DNA of 10,609 nucleotides, from positions 13,701-24,309 of the forward strand of contig DLOU01000027.1 in assembly GCA_002477275.1 (NCBI GenBank), in the 5' to 3' direction. This DNA comes from Caryophanales bacterium UBA7476 (GTDB taxonomy: Bacteria; Bacillota_I; Bacilli_A; RF39; UBA660). Under the pieces are notes generated by a model. That model saw only the letters and a list, made by a program, of their open reading frames with translations. It did not search any database and had not been told where the DNA came from. Positions 1-6,229 of this stretch are shown one piece after another. Both the position numbers and the translations under genes were made by a program. Each line of letters starts with the position of its first letter. Positions within the stretch are counted from its first letter, which is position 1.

Positions 1-680
1 AACGTCAAGAAGAGGAAGAAAAGAAAAAGCAAGAACAATCTGATACTGGAAATGATATCGCAGTTCCATCAGATTCAAATAATAACGGAAACGGAAAAGG
101 TTCTGAAACAGTTTCTGCACCAAATACAGGTACTTCAAATAACACACCAGTATCAAAAGGAATTGAAAGTGCTAAACCTAATATTACAACAGAAGATATA
201 CCAAAATCAGAAGAAAGTTCTACTTCGGTTGTTGGAGAGACAAAAGATTTATTCAGAAACAGAAAATCTTCTACAGGAAATGGTAAGAATACAACATTAC
301 CTAAATCATCAAGTTCAAATAAATCAACTTCATCTGAAAAGAGTGGATTTAATCCAGTACCACTTGCAATCGGTCTAGGGGCTGCAGTAGCAGGAGGAGT
401 TGGAATTAAGGCATATAAAGATCATAAAGAAAACAGTTCTTTCAATGATGAAAATGAAGATAGTTTCTCAAATGGAAATAGATTCTGGTCAGAAGATGAT
501 CCGAATGTAATTAATTCAGAAGAAAATATTGTAAGTGGTGATGATTTGTTCGAAGAGCAAACTACATCCCCAAGTTATTCAGCAATGATAAATGAAGATA
601 ATAATAGTGATGAAATGTGGAGTTTAGATAATAATGATTCTGAACCAGAAGAAGCATTTGATTTACTAGGAGATAATTAG
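1..680 (+). CDS. C-terminal part of a low-complexity single-pass membrane protein, 5' end outside window
   Basis: The frame read from base 3 stays open to TAG at 678-680, giving 225 residues with no convincing start, so the gene begins upstream of the window. It opens with a charged Glu/Lys/Gln stretch (residues 1-12), followed by a Ser/Asn/Thr/Gly-rich linker of about 100 residues. One hydrophobic Gly/Ala-rich segment (residues 118-138, bases 354-416, starting PVPLAIGLGAA) looks like a single transmembrane helix. The last 87 residues are strongly acidic and end EEAFDLLGDN. The downstream DUF4176 gene starts 9 bases after the stop, and its Shine-Dalgarno site overlaps this stop codon, so the two are one operon. 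DUF4176 proteins are commonly found in type VII secretion loci, so I infer, without proof, a T7SS-associated membrane protein. The family cannot be named from this fragment. Codon use matches the neighbours. Confidence 0.8.
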   Translation, partial: RQEEEEKKKQEQSDTGNDIAVPSDSNNNGNGKGSETVSAPNTGTSNNTPVSKGIESAKPNITTEDIPKSEESSTSVVGETKDLFRNRKSSTGNGKNTTLPKSSSSNKSTSSEKSGFNPVPLAIGLGAAVAGGVGIKAYKDHKENSSFNDENEDSFSNGNRFWSEDDPNVINSEENIVSGDDLFEEQTTSPSYSAMINEDNNSDEMWSLDNNDSEPEEAFDLLGDN

Positions 681-689
681 GAGGAAAAA

Positions 690-1037
690 ATGGAAAAAGA
701 ATTTTTACCAGTTGGCTCTGTAGTACTATTAAAAGGTGGAACAAAAAGAATAATGGTTACAGGCTTTTGCTCAGTAGATAATAATGAACAAGAAAAAATG
801 TATGATTATACAGGTTGCCTATATCCTGAAGGAATTATAAATTCAAATGAAATATGCTTATTTGACGATAATCAAATAGAACAAGTATTCTTTAAAGGAT
901 ATATAGATTCAGAAGAAATTAAATTTAAAGAAAATTTAAATAAAACTCTATCTAATATAGAAGGTAATTTAAAATTAGAAGAACCAGAAGAAGAACCAAC
1001 AATAACATTTGAAATAAATGACGATATATTTGCTTAA
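690..1037 (+). CDS. DUF4176 family protein (type VII secretion-associated)
   Basis: This 115-residue protein carries the DUF4176 signature: LPVGSVVLLKGGTKR (residues 6-20), then IMVTGF, a YDYTGCLYPEG stretch (38-48) and a QVFFKGY motif (65-71). The family is a small soluble beta-rich domain of unknown biochemical function that recurs in ESX/type VII secretion clusters of Firmicutes beside WXG100 and LXG-type genes. Residues 97-115 form an acidic tail ending EINDDIFA, an extension beyond the core domain. No signal peptide or membrane segment is visible, so it should be cytoplasmic. The start is fixed by a strong AGGAGG site at 679-684, which overlaps the upstream stop and lies 5 bases before ATG. 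It is the last gene of its operon, closed by the hairpin at 1039-1063. Family assignment is fairly sure; the T7SS link rests on family knowledge, since no core T7SS gene lies in the window. Confidence 0.82.
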   Translation: MEKEFLPVGSVVLLKGGTKRIMVTGFCSVDNNEQEKMYDYTGCLYPEGIINSNEICLFDDNQIEQVFFKGYIDSEEIKFKENLNKTLSNIEGNLKLEEPEEEPTITFEINDDIFA

Positions 1038-1038
1038 G

Positions 1039-1063
1039 AAGAGAACTTTGTTCTCTTTTTTTT
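1039..1063 (+). terminator. Rho-independent terminator after the DUF4176 gene
   Basis: A perfect 8-bp stem (AAGAGAAC 1039-1046 with GTTCTCTT 1050-1057) with a TTT loop runs into eight T residues (1056-1063). It starts one base after the stop codon and ends 8 bases before the uvrC promoter element. Confidence 0.92.
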
Positions 1064-1070
1064 GTTTATC

Positions 1071-1079
1071 TGATATAAT
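1071..1079 (+). promoter_or_regulatory. Extended -10 promoter of uvrC
   Basis: TGATATAAT gives an extended -10 with a perfect TATAAT at 1074-1079. The hexamer 17 bases upstream falls in the preceding terminator (TTCTCT) and is a poor -35, so the TG extension probably carries recognition. Transcription would start near 1086, right at the GAGGG ribosome binding site (1086-1090), leaving a leader of only about 11 bases before ATG 1097. Confidence 0.7.
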
Positions 1080-1096
1080 TGATTTGAGGGATAATT

Positions 1097-2860
1097 ATGA
1101 AAAACTTTAAAGATAAACTAGCTTTAGTTCCTAATAAACCAGGTAGTTATCAAATGAGAGATAAAGATGGAATTATTATTTATGTAGGTAAAGCTAAAAA
1201 TTTAAAAAACAGGTTAAAAAGTTATTTTACAGGAACTCATACTGGAAAAACTTTATCATTAGTTGAAAATATAGATGATTTTGAATACATAGTTACATCT
1301 TCAGAATTAGAATCTTTAATATTAGAAATTACATTAATAAAAAAATACAATCCTAAATATAATATCTTACTTAAAGATGATAAAAGTTATCCTTATATTG
1401 AATTAACTAATGAAAAATATCCAAGATTAAAAGTAGTAAGAAATGTAAAAAGAAAGAAAAATAAAAACCACTTATATGGTCCATTTCCAAACGTAACAGC
1501 AGCAAGGAAAACTGTAAATATTATTAATAGAATTTATCCTCTTAGAAAATGTGACACATTAAAGAAAGATTTATGTCTTTATTATCACATAAATGAATGT
1601 TTAGGATATTGTAAACTTGATATAGATAAAGAAACAATAGATACTATGAATAAAGAGATTATCTCATTTTTAAATGGAGATTCTACAGAAATAGAAAAAA
1701 GAATAAAAAAAGAAATGGAAAAAGCAAGTTTATCGATGAATTATGAAAGAGCATTAGAATTACGAGATATGCTTGAAGATATAAATATAACGTTGAAAAA
1801 ACAGAAAATTGATTTGGGAAAAGAAGCTAACTTTGATATAGTAAACTACTTTACTGATAATAACTATCTATCAGTACAAGTATTCTTTATAAGAAATGGT
1901 CTTTTATATGGAAGAGAAAAAGAGATAATTAAAACACTTGATAATCCAGAAGAGGAATTATTAGAATATATTATAAAATTTTATGAAAAAATTGGTATTC
2001 TTCCAAAAGAATTATATGTTCCTATTGGAATAGATACAGAATTATTAAGCAAATATCTAAATATTAAGGTACAAAATACATATAGAGGAAAAATAAAAAG
2101 TTTATTTGATCTAGCAGGTGAAAATGCTAGAGAAAATTTAGAAACAGAAGAAGAAACAATAGAAAAAGATGAAAAGAAAAGACTAGAAGCATTAAAAGAG
2201 TTATCAATGCTATTAAATATGGATAAAATTGAGAGAATAGAATCTTTTGATAATTCACACCTTTTTGGTACATACTATGTAGGAGGAATGGTGGTATTTG
2301 ATAACTTTCTTCCAAATAAAAATGAATATAGAAAATATAAAATAGATGTAAATGTAAAAGATGATATTAATGCAATGAGAGAAGTAATATATAGAAGATA
2401 TTATAGAGTTTTAATGGAAGATTTAGTAAAACCTGATTTAATAGTAATGGATGGTGGAGAAGATCAAATAAAAGTATGCAAAGAAATAATTGATTCATTA
2501 AACTTAAATATAAGAGTAGTAGGATTAGTAAAAGATAGTCATCATAGAACAAATCATTTATTAGATGAAAATAGTAAGTTAATAGAAATACCAAATGATA
2601 GTAATTTATTTTTGTATTTATCTAAGATACAAGAAGAAGTACATAGATTTGCAATTACATATCATAGAGATATTAAATCAAAAGGTGCACTAGTAAGTAT
2701 ACTAGATATGGTACCTGGTATTGGTGAAAAAAGAAGAAAGAAATTATTAAAAGAGTTTGGTTCATTAAAGAAGTTAAAAGAAGCTAGTATTGAAGAATTG
2801 TCTACAATAGTGTCAACTGATGTTGCAAAAAAATTATATGAGTATTTAAAAGAAGTATAA
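1097..2860 (+). CDS. uvrC: UvrABC excinuclease subunit C
   Basis: UvrC makes both incisions around DNA lesions marked by UvrA and UvrB in nucleotide excision repair. All parts are present in the 587 residues. The N-terminal GIY-YIG nuclease has G16-S-Y18, Y29-V-G31, R39 and catalytic E77 in ESLILEITLIKKYNP. Four cysteines C152, C160, C168 and C172 match the positions of the cluster-binding cysteines described for UvrC. A UVR motif that contacts UvrB spans about 199-235. The RNase H-like second nuclease has DNSH (D385), MDGG (D452) and EEVHRF (H516). The C-terminal helix-hairpin-helix region contains MVPGIGEKRRKKLL (538-551). Length is typical for Bacilli. The start has a GAGGG site 6 bases upstream. 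It is its own transcription unit, with no uvrA or uvrB nearby, which is common. Confidence 0.98.
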   Translation: MKNFKDKLALVPNKPGSYQMRDKDGIIIYVGKAKNLKNRLKSYFTGTHTGKTLSLVENIDDFEYIVTSSELESLILEITLIKKYNPKYNILLKDDKSYPYIELTNEKYPRLKVVRNVKRKKNKNHLYGPFPNVTAARKTVNIINRIYPLRKCDTLKKDLCLYYHINECLGYCKLDIDKETIDTMNKEIISFLNGDSTEIEKRIKKEMEKASLSMNYERALELRDMLEDINITLKKQKIDLGKEANFDIVNYFTDNNYLSVQVFFIRNGLLYGREKEIIKTLDNPEEELLEYIIKFYEKIGILPKELYVPIGIDTELLSKYLNIKVQNTYRGKIKSLFDLAGENARENLETEEETIEKDEKKRLEALKELSMLLNMDKIERIESFDNSHLFGTYYVGGMVVFDNFLPNKNEYRKYKIDVNVKDDINAMREVIYRRYYRVLMEDLVKPDLIVMDGGEDQIKVCKEIIDSLNLNIRVVGLVKDSHHRTNHLLDENSKLIEIPNDSNLFLYLSKIQEEVHRFAITYHRDIKSKGALVSILDMVPGIGEKRRKKLLKEFGSLKKLKEASIEELSTIVSTDVAKKLYEYLKEV

Positions 2861-2873
2861 ATAGTGGTAAAAT
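2845..2873 (+). promoter_or_regulatory. Putative promoter of the pilin-like gene, overlapping the uvrC 3' end
   Basis: TGGTAAAAT (2865-2873) is an extended -10 with hexamer TAAAAT. A weak -35-like TTTAAA (2845-2850) lies 17 bases upstream, inside uvrC. Start would be near 2880, just before the AGGGTG ribosome binding site (2881-2886). No terminator was seen between uvrC and this gene, so read-through from uvrC is also possible. Confidence 0.5.
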
Positions 2874-2893
2874 TAGTATAAGGGTGATATGTA

Positions 2894-3367
2894 ATGAATA
2901 GAAAAGGTTTTTCATTAATTGAATTATTAGGTGCAGTTTCAATATTATCAATATTAATGGGTATAGCAGTAGCAGCTATAACTAAATATCAGATAAGAGC
3001 AAGAAATAGTGTGTATCAAACACATGAAAAAAATTTAAAAGCCGCAGCGGAAAATTATTTATTAGATAATCAAGGAGATATACCTGAAGTAAATTCGGAT
3101 TATACAATAGATGCTCAAACACTAATAAATAATCAATATCTAGAAACATTGAATGATCCAGTTTCAAAAAATTTAAATTGTGATAGTAAAACATATGTTA
3201 TAGTAAAAAACTTAAGTGATATAGAGAATGGCACTCAAACCGATATTAAAAAATACTATGACACAAACGGCGACCTAATTGAAAGCAATACAAAAAATCT
3301 GGATTTACAATATAAAATCTGTTTAAAGTGCTCTGATTATATAAGTAGTGGATGTGAAGACTCTTAA
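2894..3367 (+). CDS. Type IV pilin-like / pseudopilin protein with prepilin cleavage motif
   Basis: The N terminus is a class III prepilin signal: short basic leader MNRKG, then FSLIELLGAVSILSILMG. Prepilin peptidase would cut after G5, placing F at position 1 and the conserved Glu at position 5 of the mature chain. Hydrophobic helix 6-30 is the usual pilin spine and membrane anchor. The remaining 127 residues form a hydrophilic domain with a helical part (KNLKAAAENYLLDNQ) and four cysteines, C96, C143, C146 and C154, three of them near the C terminus (CLKC), which could form disulfides outside the cell. No prepilin peptidase, ATPase or membrane platform gene is in the window, so its assembly machine must be elsewhere. 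It is not an obvious ComGC. ATG 2894 follows AGGGTG by 7 bases. Codon choice in the distal third differs from the surroundings. Confidence 0.88.
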   Translation: MNRKGFSLIELLGAVSILSILMGIAVAAITKYQIRARNSVYQTHEKNLKAAAENYLLDNQGDIPEVNSDYTIDAQTLINNQYLETLNDPVSKNLNCDSKTYVIVKNLSDIENGTQTDIKKYYDTNGDLIESNTKNLDLQYKICLKCSDYISSGCEDS

Positions 3368-3378
3368 TGAGTCTTTTT
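3357..3378 (+). terminator. Terminator overlapping the end of the pilin-like gene
   Basis: AAGACTC (3357-3363) pairs with GAGTCTT (3369-3375) around a TTAAT loop, followed by T residues to 3378. The left arm lies in the last codons and the TAA stop (3365-3367) sits in the loop. Confidence 0.85.
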
Positions 3379-3380
3379 AA

Positions 3381-3409
3381 TTGCGTTTTTTTTAAATAAA
3401 TGATATAAT
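3381..3409 (+). promoter_or_regulatory. Promoter of the queH operon
   Basis: TTGCGT (3381-3386) and TATAAT (3404-3409) are separated by 17 bases, with TG at 3401-3402 making an extended -10. Expected start is near 3416. The element begins 3 bases after the preceding terminator. AGGTGA at 3432-3437 is the ribosome binding site for ATG 3442. Confidence 0.78.
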
Positions 3410-3441
3410 ATGCAAGAATTAATACATTTATAGGTGATTTT

Positions 3442-4041
3442 ATGAATTATGATATTAAAATGGAAGAAGAAATAAATAAAATAAGTGAAAGTTTGCCAAC
3501 ATTATTACTTCACGCTTGTTGTGCACCATGCTCATCAAGCTGTATTGAAAGATTATCAAAATATTTCAAGATAACAATTTTTTATTATAATCCAAATATC
3601 ACTGATAAAGAAGAATATAAAAAACGTTTAGAAGAAGTAAAGAAATTTATAAAAAAATTTAAAACAGAAAATGAAGTAGAAGTAATAGGTGGAAGATATA
3701 ATCCAGATGAGTTCTTTGAGATAGCAAAAGGACTTGAAAATGAACCAGAAAGAGGAGCACGCTGTTACAAATGTTATAATTTAAGATTAGAAGAATCAGC
3801 TAAATATGCAAGTGATAATAATTATGATTATTTTGCAACAACTTTAACACTAAGTCCATATAAAAAAGCAGATTGGATTAATAAAATAGGTGAAGAATTA
3901 GATAAAAAATATAAAAGTAAATATCTATATTCTGACTTTAAAAAGAAAAATGGATATAAAAGAAGTATAGAACTATCAAATGAATATGGACTTTATAGAC
4001 AAAATTATTGTGGATGTATTTATTCAATTAAGGGGGAATAA
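3442..4041 (+). CDS. queH: Epoxyqueuosine reductase QueH (DUF208 family)
   Basis: QueH reduces epoxyqueuosine to queuosine in the wobble position of GUN-anticodon tRNAs, the last step of queuosine synthesis, and is the non-homologous alternative to cobalamin-dependent QueG. The 199-residue protein shows the family motifs: HACCAPCSSSC (24-34), FYYNPNI (47-53), RCYKCYNLRL (107-116), TTLTLSPYKK (133-142) and a C-terminal YRQNYCGC (185-192). The clustered cysteines C26/C27, C30, C108/C111 and C190/C192 are expected to hold the iron-sulfur cofactor; exact ligands cannot be assigned here. About 20 residues precede the core, and the overall length is normal. It is the first gene of a two-gene operon: the kinase-like gene begins 2 bases after its stop. 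No other queuosine gene is in the window, so precursor could come from genes elsewhere or by salvage. Confidence 0.95.
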   Translation: MNYDIKMEEEINKISESLPTLLLHACCAPCSSSCIERLSKYFKITIFYYNPNITDKEEYKKRLEEVKKFIKKFKTENEVEVIGGRYNPDEFFEIAKGLENEPERGARCYKCYNLRLEESAKYASDNNYDYFATTLTLSPYKKADWINKIGEELDKKYKSKYLYSDFKKKNGYKRSIELSNEYGLYRQNYCGCIYSIKGE

Positions 4042-4043
4042 AA

Positions 4044-4805
4044 GTGAATAAGGTTGAACTAAGTGAAATAGAATTAGAAGATAGTGAATTTGATTATGGT
4101 GATGAGTCAACTATTTATAAGGTAAAAAATAGAGATTCATTATACAAAGCATGGTTAAGTAAAAAAGATATAGAAAAAAATAATACAAAAAGAGATATTG
4201 TAGAAAATAAAGTAAGAAAACTCGAAAGTCTCAGTGAGAAAAAAGGTATATTTGCATATATTGTTAAACCAGAAGAATTAGTAACTATAGATGATACATA
4301 TACAGGGTATCAGATGGAATACTTTGATGGAGAAAAATTAGATAAATATTTAAAATATAGAGATACTGTAATATTACTAAAAAAACTTAGAGAAACCTTA
4401 ATAAAACTAAATAATAATGATGTAAAATGTTTTGACTTAAACTATTCTAATGTTTTATATCGTAAAGAAGATGATGAAATAATTTTTAAAATAATAGATA
4501 TAGATAATATGATGGTAGATGATTTAAGTATGGATTTATATCCACCTTTTATTGCAAAGTATTTACATGCGGGTGGAAAACTAGATGAAAAAGCTATGAT
4601 TTATGCGCTTAATCATTTATCAATAACTCTTTTATCAATGTTTGATTCAAGATTAACTCCAAATCCATATATACCAAGATATAATAGAAAATTAGCAAAA
4701 TTTTCAGAGTTAATAGATAGACCTAAAGTAGATTCATTAATTGATAATGAATATATAATAGATAGTTATAATGAGAATGATAATTTAACAAGGACATTAA
4801 TATGA
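4044..4805 (+). CDS. Protein-kinase-like fold protein of unknown function
   Basis: The 253-residue protein resembles a divergent small eukaryotic-like kinase. The N-lobe has a reduced nucleotide loop (YGDESTIYKV, 18-27), a candidate ATP-binding lysine K35 in YKAW and a possible helix-C glutamate E54. QMEYFDGEKL (90-99) looks like the hinge. CFDLNYSNVLY (129-139) matches a catalytic loop, with D131 as base and N136 five residues on, and IIDIDN (150-155) stands where the DFG metal-binding Asp is expected (D152 or D154). These residues suggest it may still be active, but no substrate can be named. GTG 4044 is the start, 6 bases after AGGGGGA (4031-4037) inside the end of queH, so translation is probably coupled. 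TGA at 4803-4805 lies in the terminator hairpin loop. An aminoglycoside-phosphotransferase-like small-molecule kinase is an alternative. The fold call is from motifs only. Confidence 0.72.
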   Translation: MNKVELSEIELEDSEFDYGDESTIYKVKNRDSLYKAWLSKKDIEKNNTKRDIVENKVRKLESLSEKKGIFAYIVKPEELVTIDDTYTGYQMEYFDGEKLDKYLKYRDTVILLKKLRETLIKLNNNDVKCFDLNYSNVLYRKEDDEIIFKIIDIDNMMVDDLSMDLYPPFIAKYLHAGGKLDEKAMIYALNHLSITLLSMFDSRLTPNPYIPRYNRKLAKFSELIDRPKVDSLIDNEYIIDSYNENDNLTRTLI

Positions 4806-4820
4806 TGTCTTTGTTTTATT
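4790..4820 (+). terminator. Terminator overlapping the end of the kinase-like gene
   Basis: AAGGACAT (4790-4797) pairs with ATGTCTTT (4805-4812), 8 bp with one G-T wobble, around a 7-base loop. A T-rich tail with interruptions follows (4810-4820). The TGA stop at 4803-4805 is at the loop and start of the right arm. Confidence 0.75.
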
Positions 4821-4847
4821 TACTTTTAAATAGTCATACATTATAAT
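4819..4847 (+). promoter_or_regulatory. Promoter of murC
   Basis: TTTACT (4819-4824), 17 bases, then a perfect TATAAT (4842-4847). Unlike most promoters here it lacks the TG extension but has a better -35. Start is expected near 4854, at the ribosome binding site, giving a leader of about 13 bases. Confidence 0.75.
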
Positions 4848-4853
4848 ATAAAT

Positions 4854-4860
4854 AGAGGTG
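4854..4860 (+). promoter_or_regulatory. Ribosome binding site deciding the murC start
   Basis: AGAGGTG is a strong Shine-Dalgarno site 6 bases before GTG 4867. The longer reading from GTG 4858 would start inside this site and has no site of its own, so 4867 is preferred. Confidence 0.85.
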
Positions 4861-4866
4861 AATAAA

Positions 4867-6177
4867 GTGAAATATTATTGTATAGGAATTAAAGGAACTG
4901 GGATGTCAACACTTGCCCAAATACTTTTTGACTTAGGGAATGAAGTAAGTGGATATGATGATGCTAGAGAATATAAATTTACACAAAAAGGCTTAGAAGA
5001 AAGAAATATAAAGATATTCTATGACAATGAACATGATATAGATAAAGATACAATTGTAACATACTCTGTAGCTTTTAAACCTGATCATAAGGAATTAAAA
5101 AGAGTTAATGAATTGGGATTAAAAGTAAAAAAGTATAATGAAATAGTTGGAGAAATAACTGAAATGTTTAATACAATTTCAGTTGCTGGAACACATGGAA
5201 AAACATCTACTTCTTCAATGATAAGACATATATTAGAAGATTCATTAGGTTGCAATTACTTTGTAGGTGCAGGAGATGGATATGTAGACAAGAAAAATGA
5301 AATATTTGTAATAGAATCAGATGAATTTAATAAACATTTCTTAACATACAGACCAACTAACTCTATAATTACAAATATGGAAGAAGAACATATGGAGTGT
5401 TATAAAGATTTAGATGATATAATTGAAACATTTACTGAGTTTGTAAATCATACAAAAGATGAAGTAATTTTATGTGGAGATAATAAGAATTGTAGAAAAA
5501 TTAAAACAGATAAAAAACTATTATTTTATGGATTTAATGAGAGTAATGATGTAGTTATTAAGAATGTTAACACAACAGAAGAAGGAGAAGAATTTGATAT
5601 ATATATTGGAGAAGAAAAATATGATAGATTCTTGCTTCCAATTTTTGGAGAACATATGATTTTAAACAGTACAGCTGCAATTTTAATGTGTAAAAAGTAT
5701 GGAGTAGAAAAAGACCAAATAAAAGAAAGCTTAAAAACATTTAAAAATGCTAAAAGACGTTTTGCAGAAGAAAAAATAGGTGATACAGTCATAATTGATG
5801 ATTATGCACATCATCCTACAGAAATAAGAGAAACATTAAAAGCAGTAAGAAGAAAATATAAAGATAAAAGAGTAGTAGTAATATTTAAACCTAATACATA
5901 CTCAAGAACAAAAGATTTTACAGATGATTTTGTTAATGCATTAACAATCGCCGATAAAGTATATTTAACAGAAATAGATAGTAATCGCGAAAAGCAAAGT
6001 GATTATCCTGGAGTAACTTCTAATCTTATATTAGATAGAATTGATGGAGGAGAAATTATTTCAGAAGAGACAGTTAATAAATTAGAAAAAGAAAAAGGAT
6101 CAATAGTATGCTTTATGAGTTGTGCATATGTAAATCATTTAATAGATGGATTTAAAGAATTATTAGAAAAAAAATAA
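4867..6177 (+). CDS. murC: UDP-N-acetylmuramate--L-alanine ligase
   Basis: MurC adds L-alanine to UDP-N-acetylmuramic acid with ATP, the first peptide step of cytoplasmic peptidoglycan precursor synthesis. The 436 residues match Bacillus-type MurC in length and order: N-terminal UDP-binding domain with GIKGTGMS (7-14), ATP loop GTHGKTST (108-115, K112), metal and substrate region IESDE (E153) and NMEEEH (H175), then KRRF (R298) and DDYAHHPTE (311-319) of the C-terminal domain. One oddity: the usual GxHNxxN motif reads GEHMILN (261-267), with Met264 where Mur ligases have a nearly invariant Asn; the second Asn (N267) is kept. The gene is a single unit with its own promoter and terminator. Presence of MurC means a walled cell. 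GTG 4867 is chosen over 4858 from ribosome binding site placement. Confidence 0.96.
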   Translation: MKYYCIGIKGTGMSTLAQILFDLGNEVSGYDDAREYKFTQKGLEERNIKIFYDNEHDIDKDTIVTYSVAFKPDHKELKRVNELGLKVKKYNEIVGEITEMFNTISVAGTHGKTSTSSMIRHILEDSLGCNYFVGAGDGYVDKKNEIFVIESDEFNKHFLTYRPTNSIITNMEEEHMECYKDLDDIIETFTEFVNHTKDEVILCGDNKNCRKIKTDKKLLFYGFNESNDVVIKNVNTTEEGEEFDIYIGEEKYDRFLLPIFGEHMILNSTAAILMCKKYGVEKDQIKESLKTFKNAKRRFAEEKIGDTVIIDDYAHHPTEIRETLKAVRRKYKDKRVVVIFKPNTYSRTKDFTDDFVNALTIADKVYLTEIDSNREKQSDYPGVTSNLILDRIDGGEIISEETVNKLEKEKGSIVCFMSCAYVNHLIDGFKELLEKK

Positions 6178-6196
6178 ATATTTAAAAGTAGAATAT

Positions 6197-6229
6197 AAAA
6201 AATGTCACAAAATATAATGTGACATTTTT
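6197..6229. terminator. Bidirectional terminator between murC and the convergent gene
   Basis: A 12-bp perfect stem (6198-6209 with 6218-6229; GC-containing core TGTCACA) and an 8-base loop, flanked by A residues on the left and T residues on the right. It therefore works as a hairpin plus U-tract on both strands, ending murC on plus and the 6228-7064 gene on minus, whose stop codon touches the hairpin edge. Confidence 0.92.

Noticed and set aside
52..378. 108-codon open frame on the plus strand rich in Gln, His and Leu
   Set aside because: It overlaps, in another frame, the membrane protein whose frame is open from base 3 to 680 and has a proper membrane segment and operon link; the composition is typical of an out-of-frame shadow, and no ribosome binding site precedes it.
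562..744. Minus-strand open frame across the junction of the first two genes
   Set aside because: It is antisense to two well-supported plus-strand genes and their ribosome binding site; low-complexity Leu/Tyr/His composition and no promoter or terminator.
2127..2594. Two minus-strand open frames, hydrophobic, that look like small membrane proteins
   Set aside because: They are antisense to the conserved second nuclease domain of uvrC; A-rich coding DNA read backwards gives Leu/Phe-rich chains that mimic membrane segments.
4858..4866. GTG at 4858 as the murC start
   Set aside because: It lies within the AGAGGTG ribosome binding site and has none of its own; GTG 4867 has correct spacing and gives the usual short MurC N terminus.
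5526..5792. Minus-strand 88-codon open frame
   Set aside because: Antisense to conserved murC sequence with no expression signals.
4867..6177. Mpl (murein peptide ligase) or another Mur ligase instead of MurC
   Set aside because: Length, GIKGTGMS start and overall match follow Bacillus MurC; Mpl is mainly a Gram-negative recycling enzyme.
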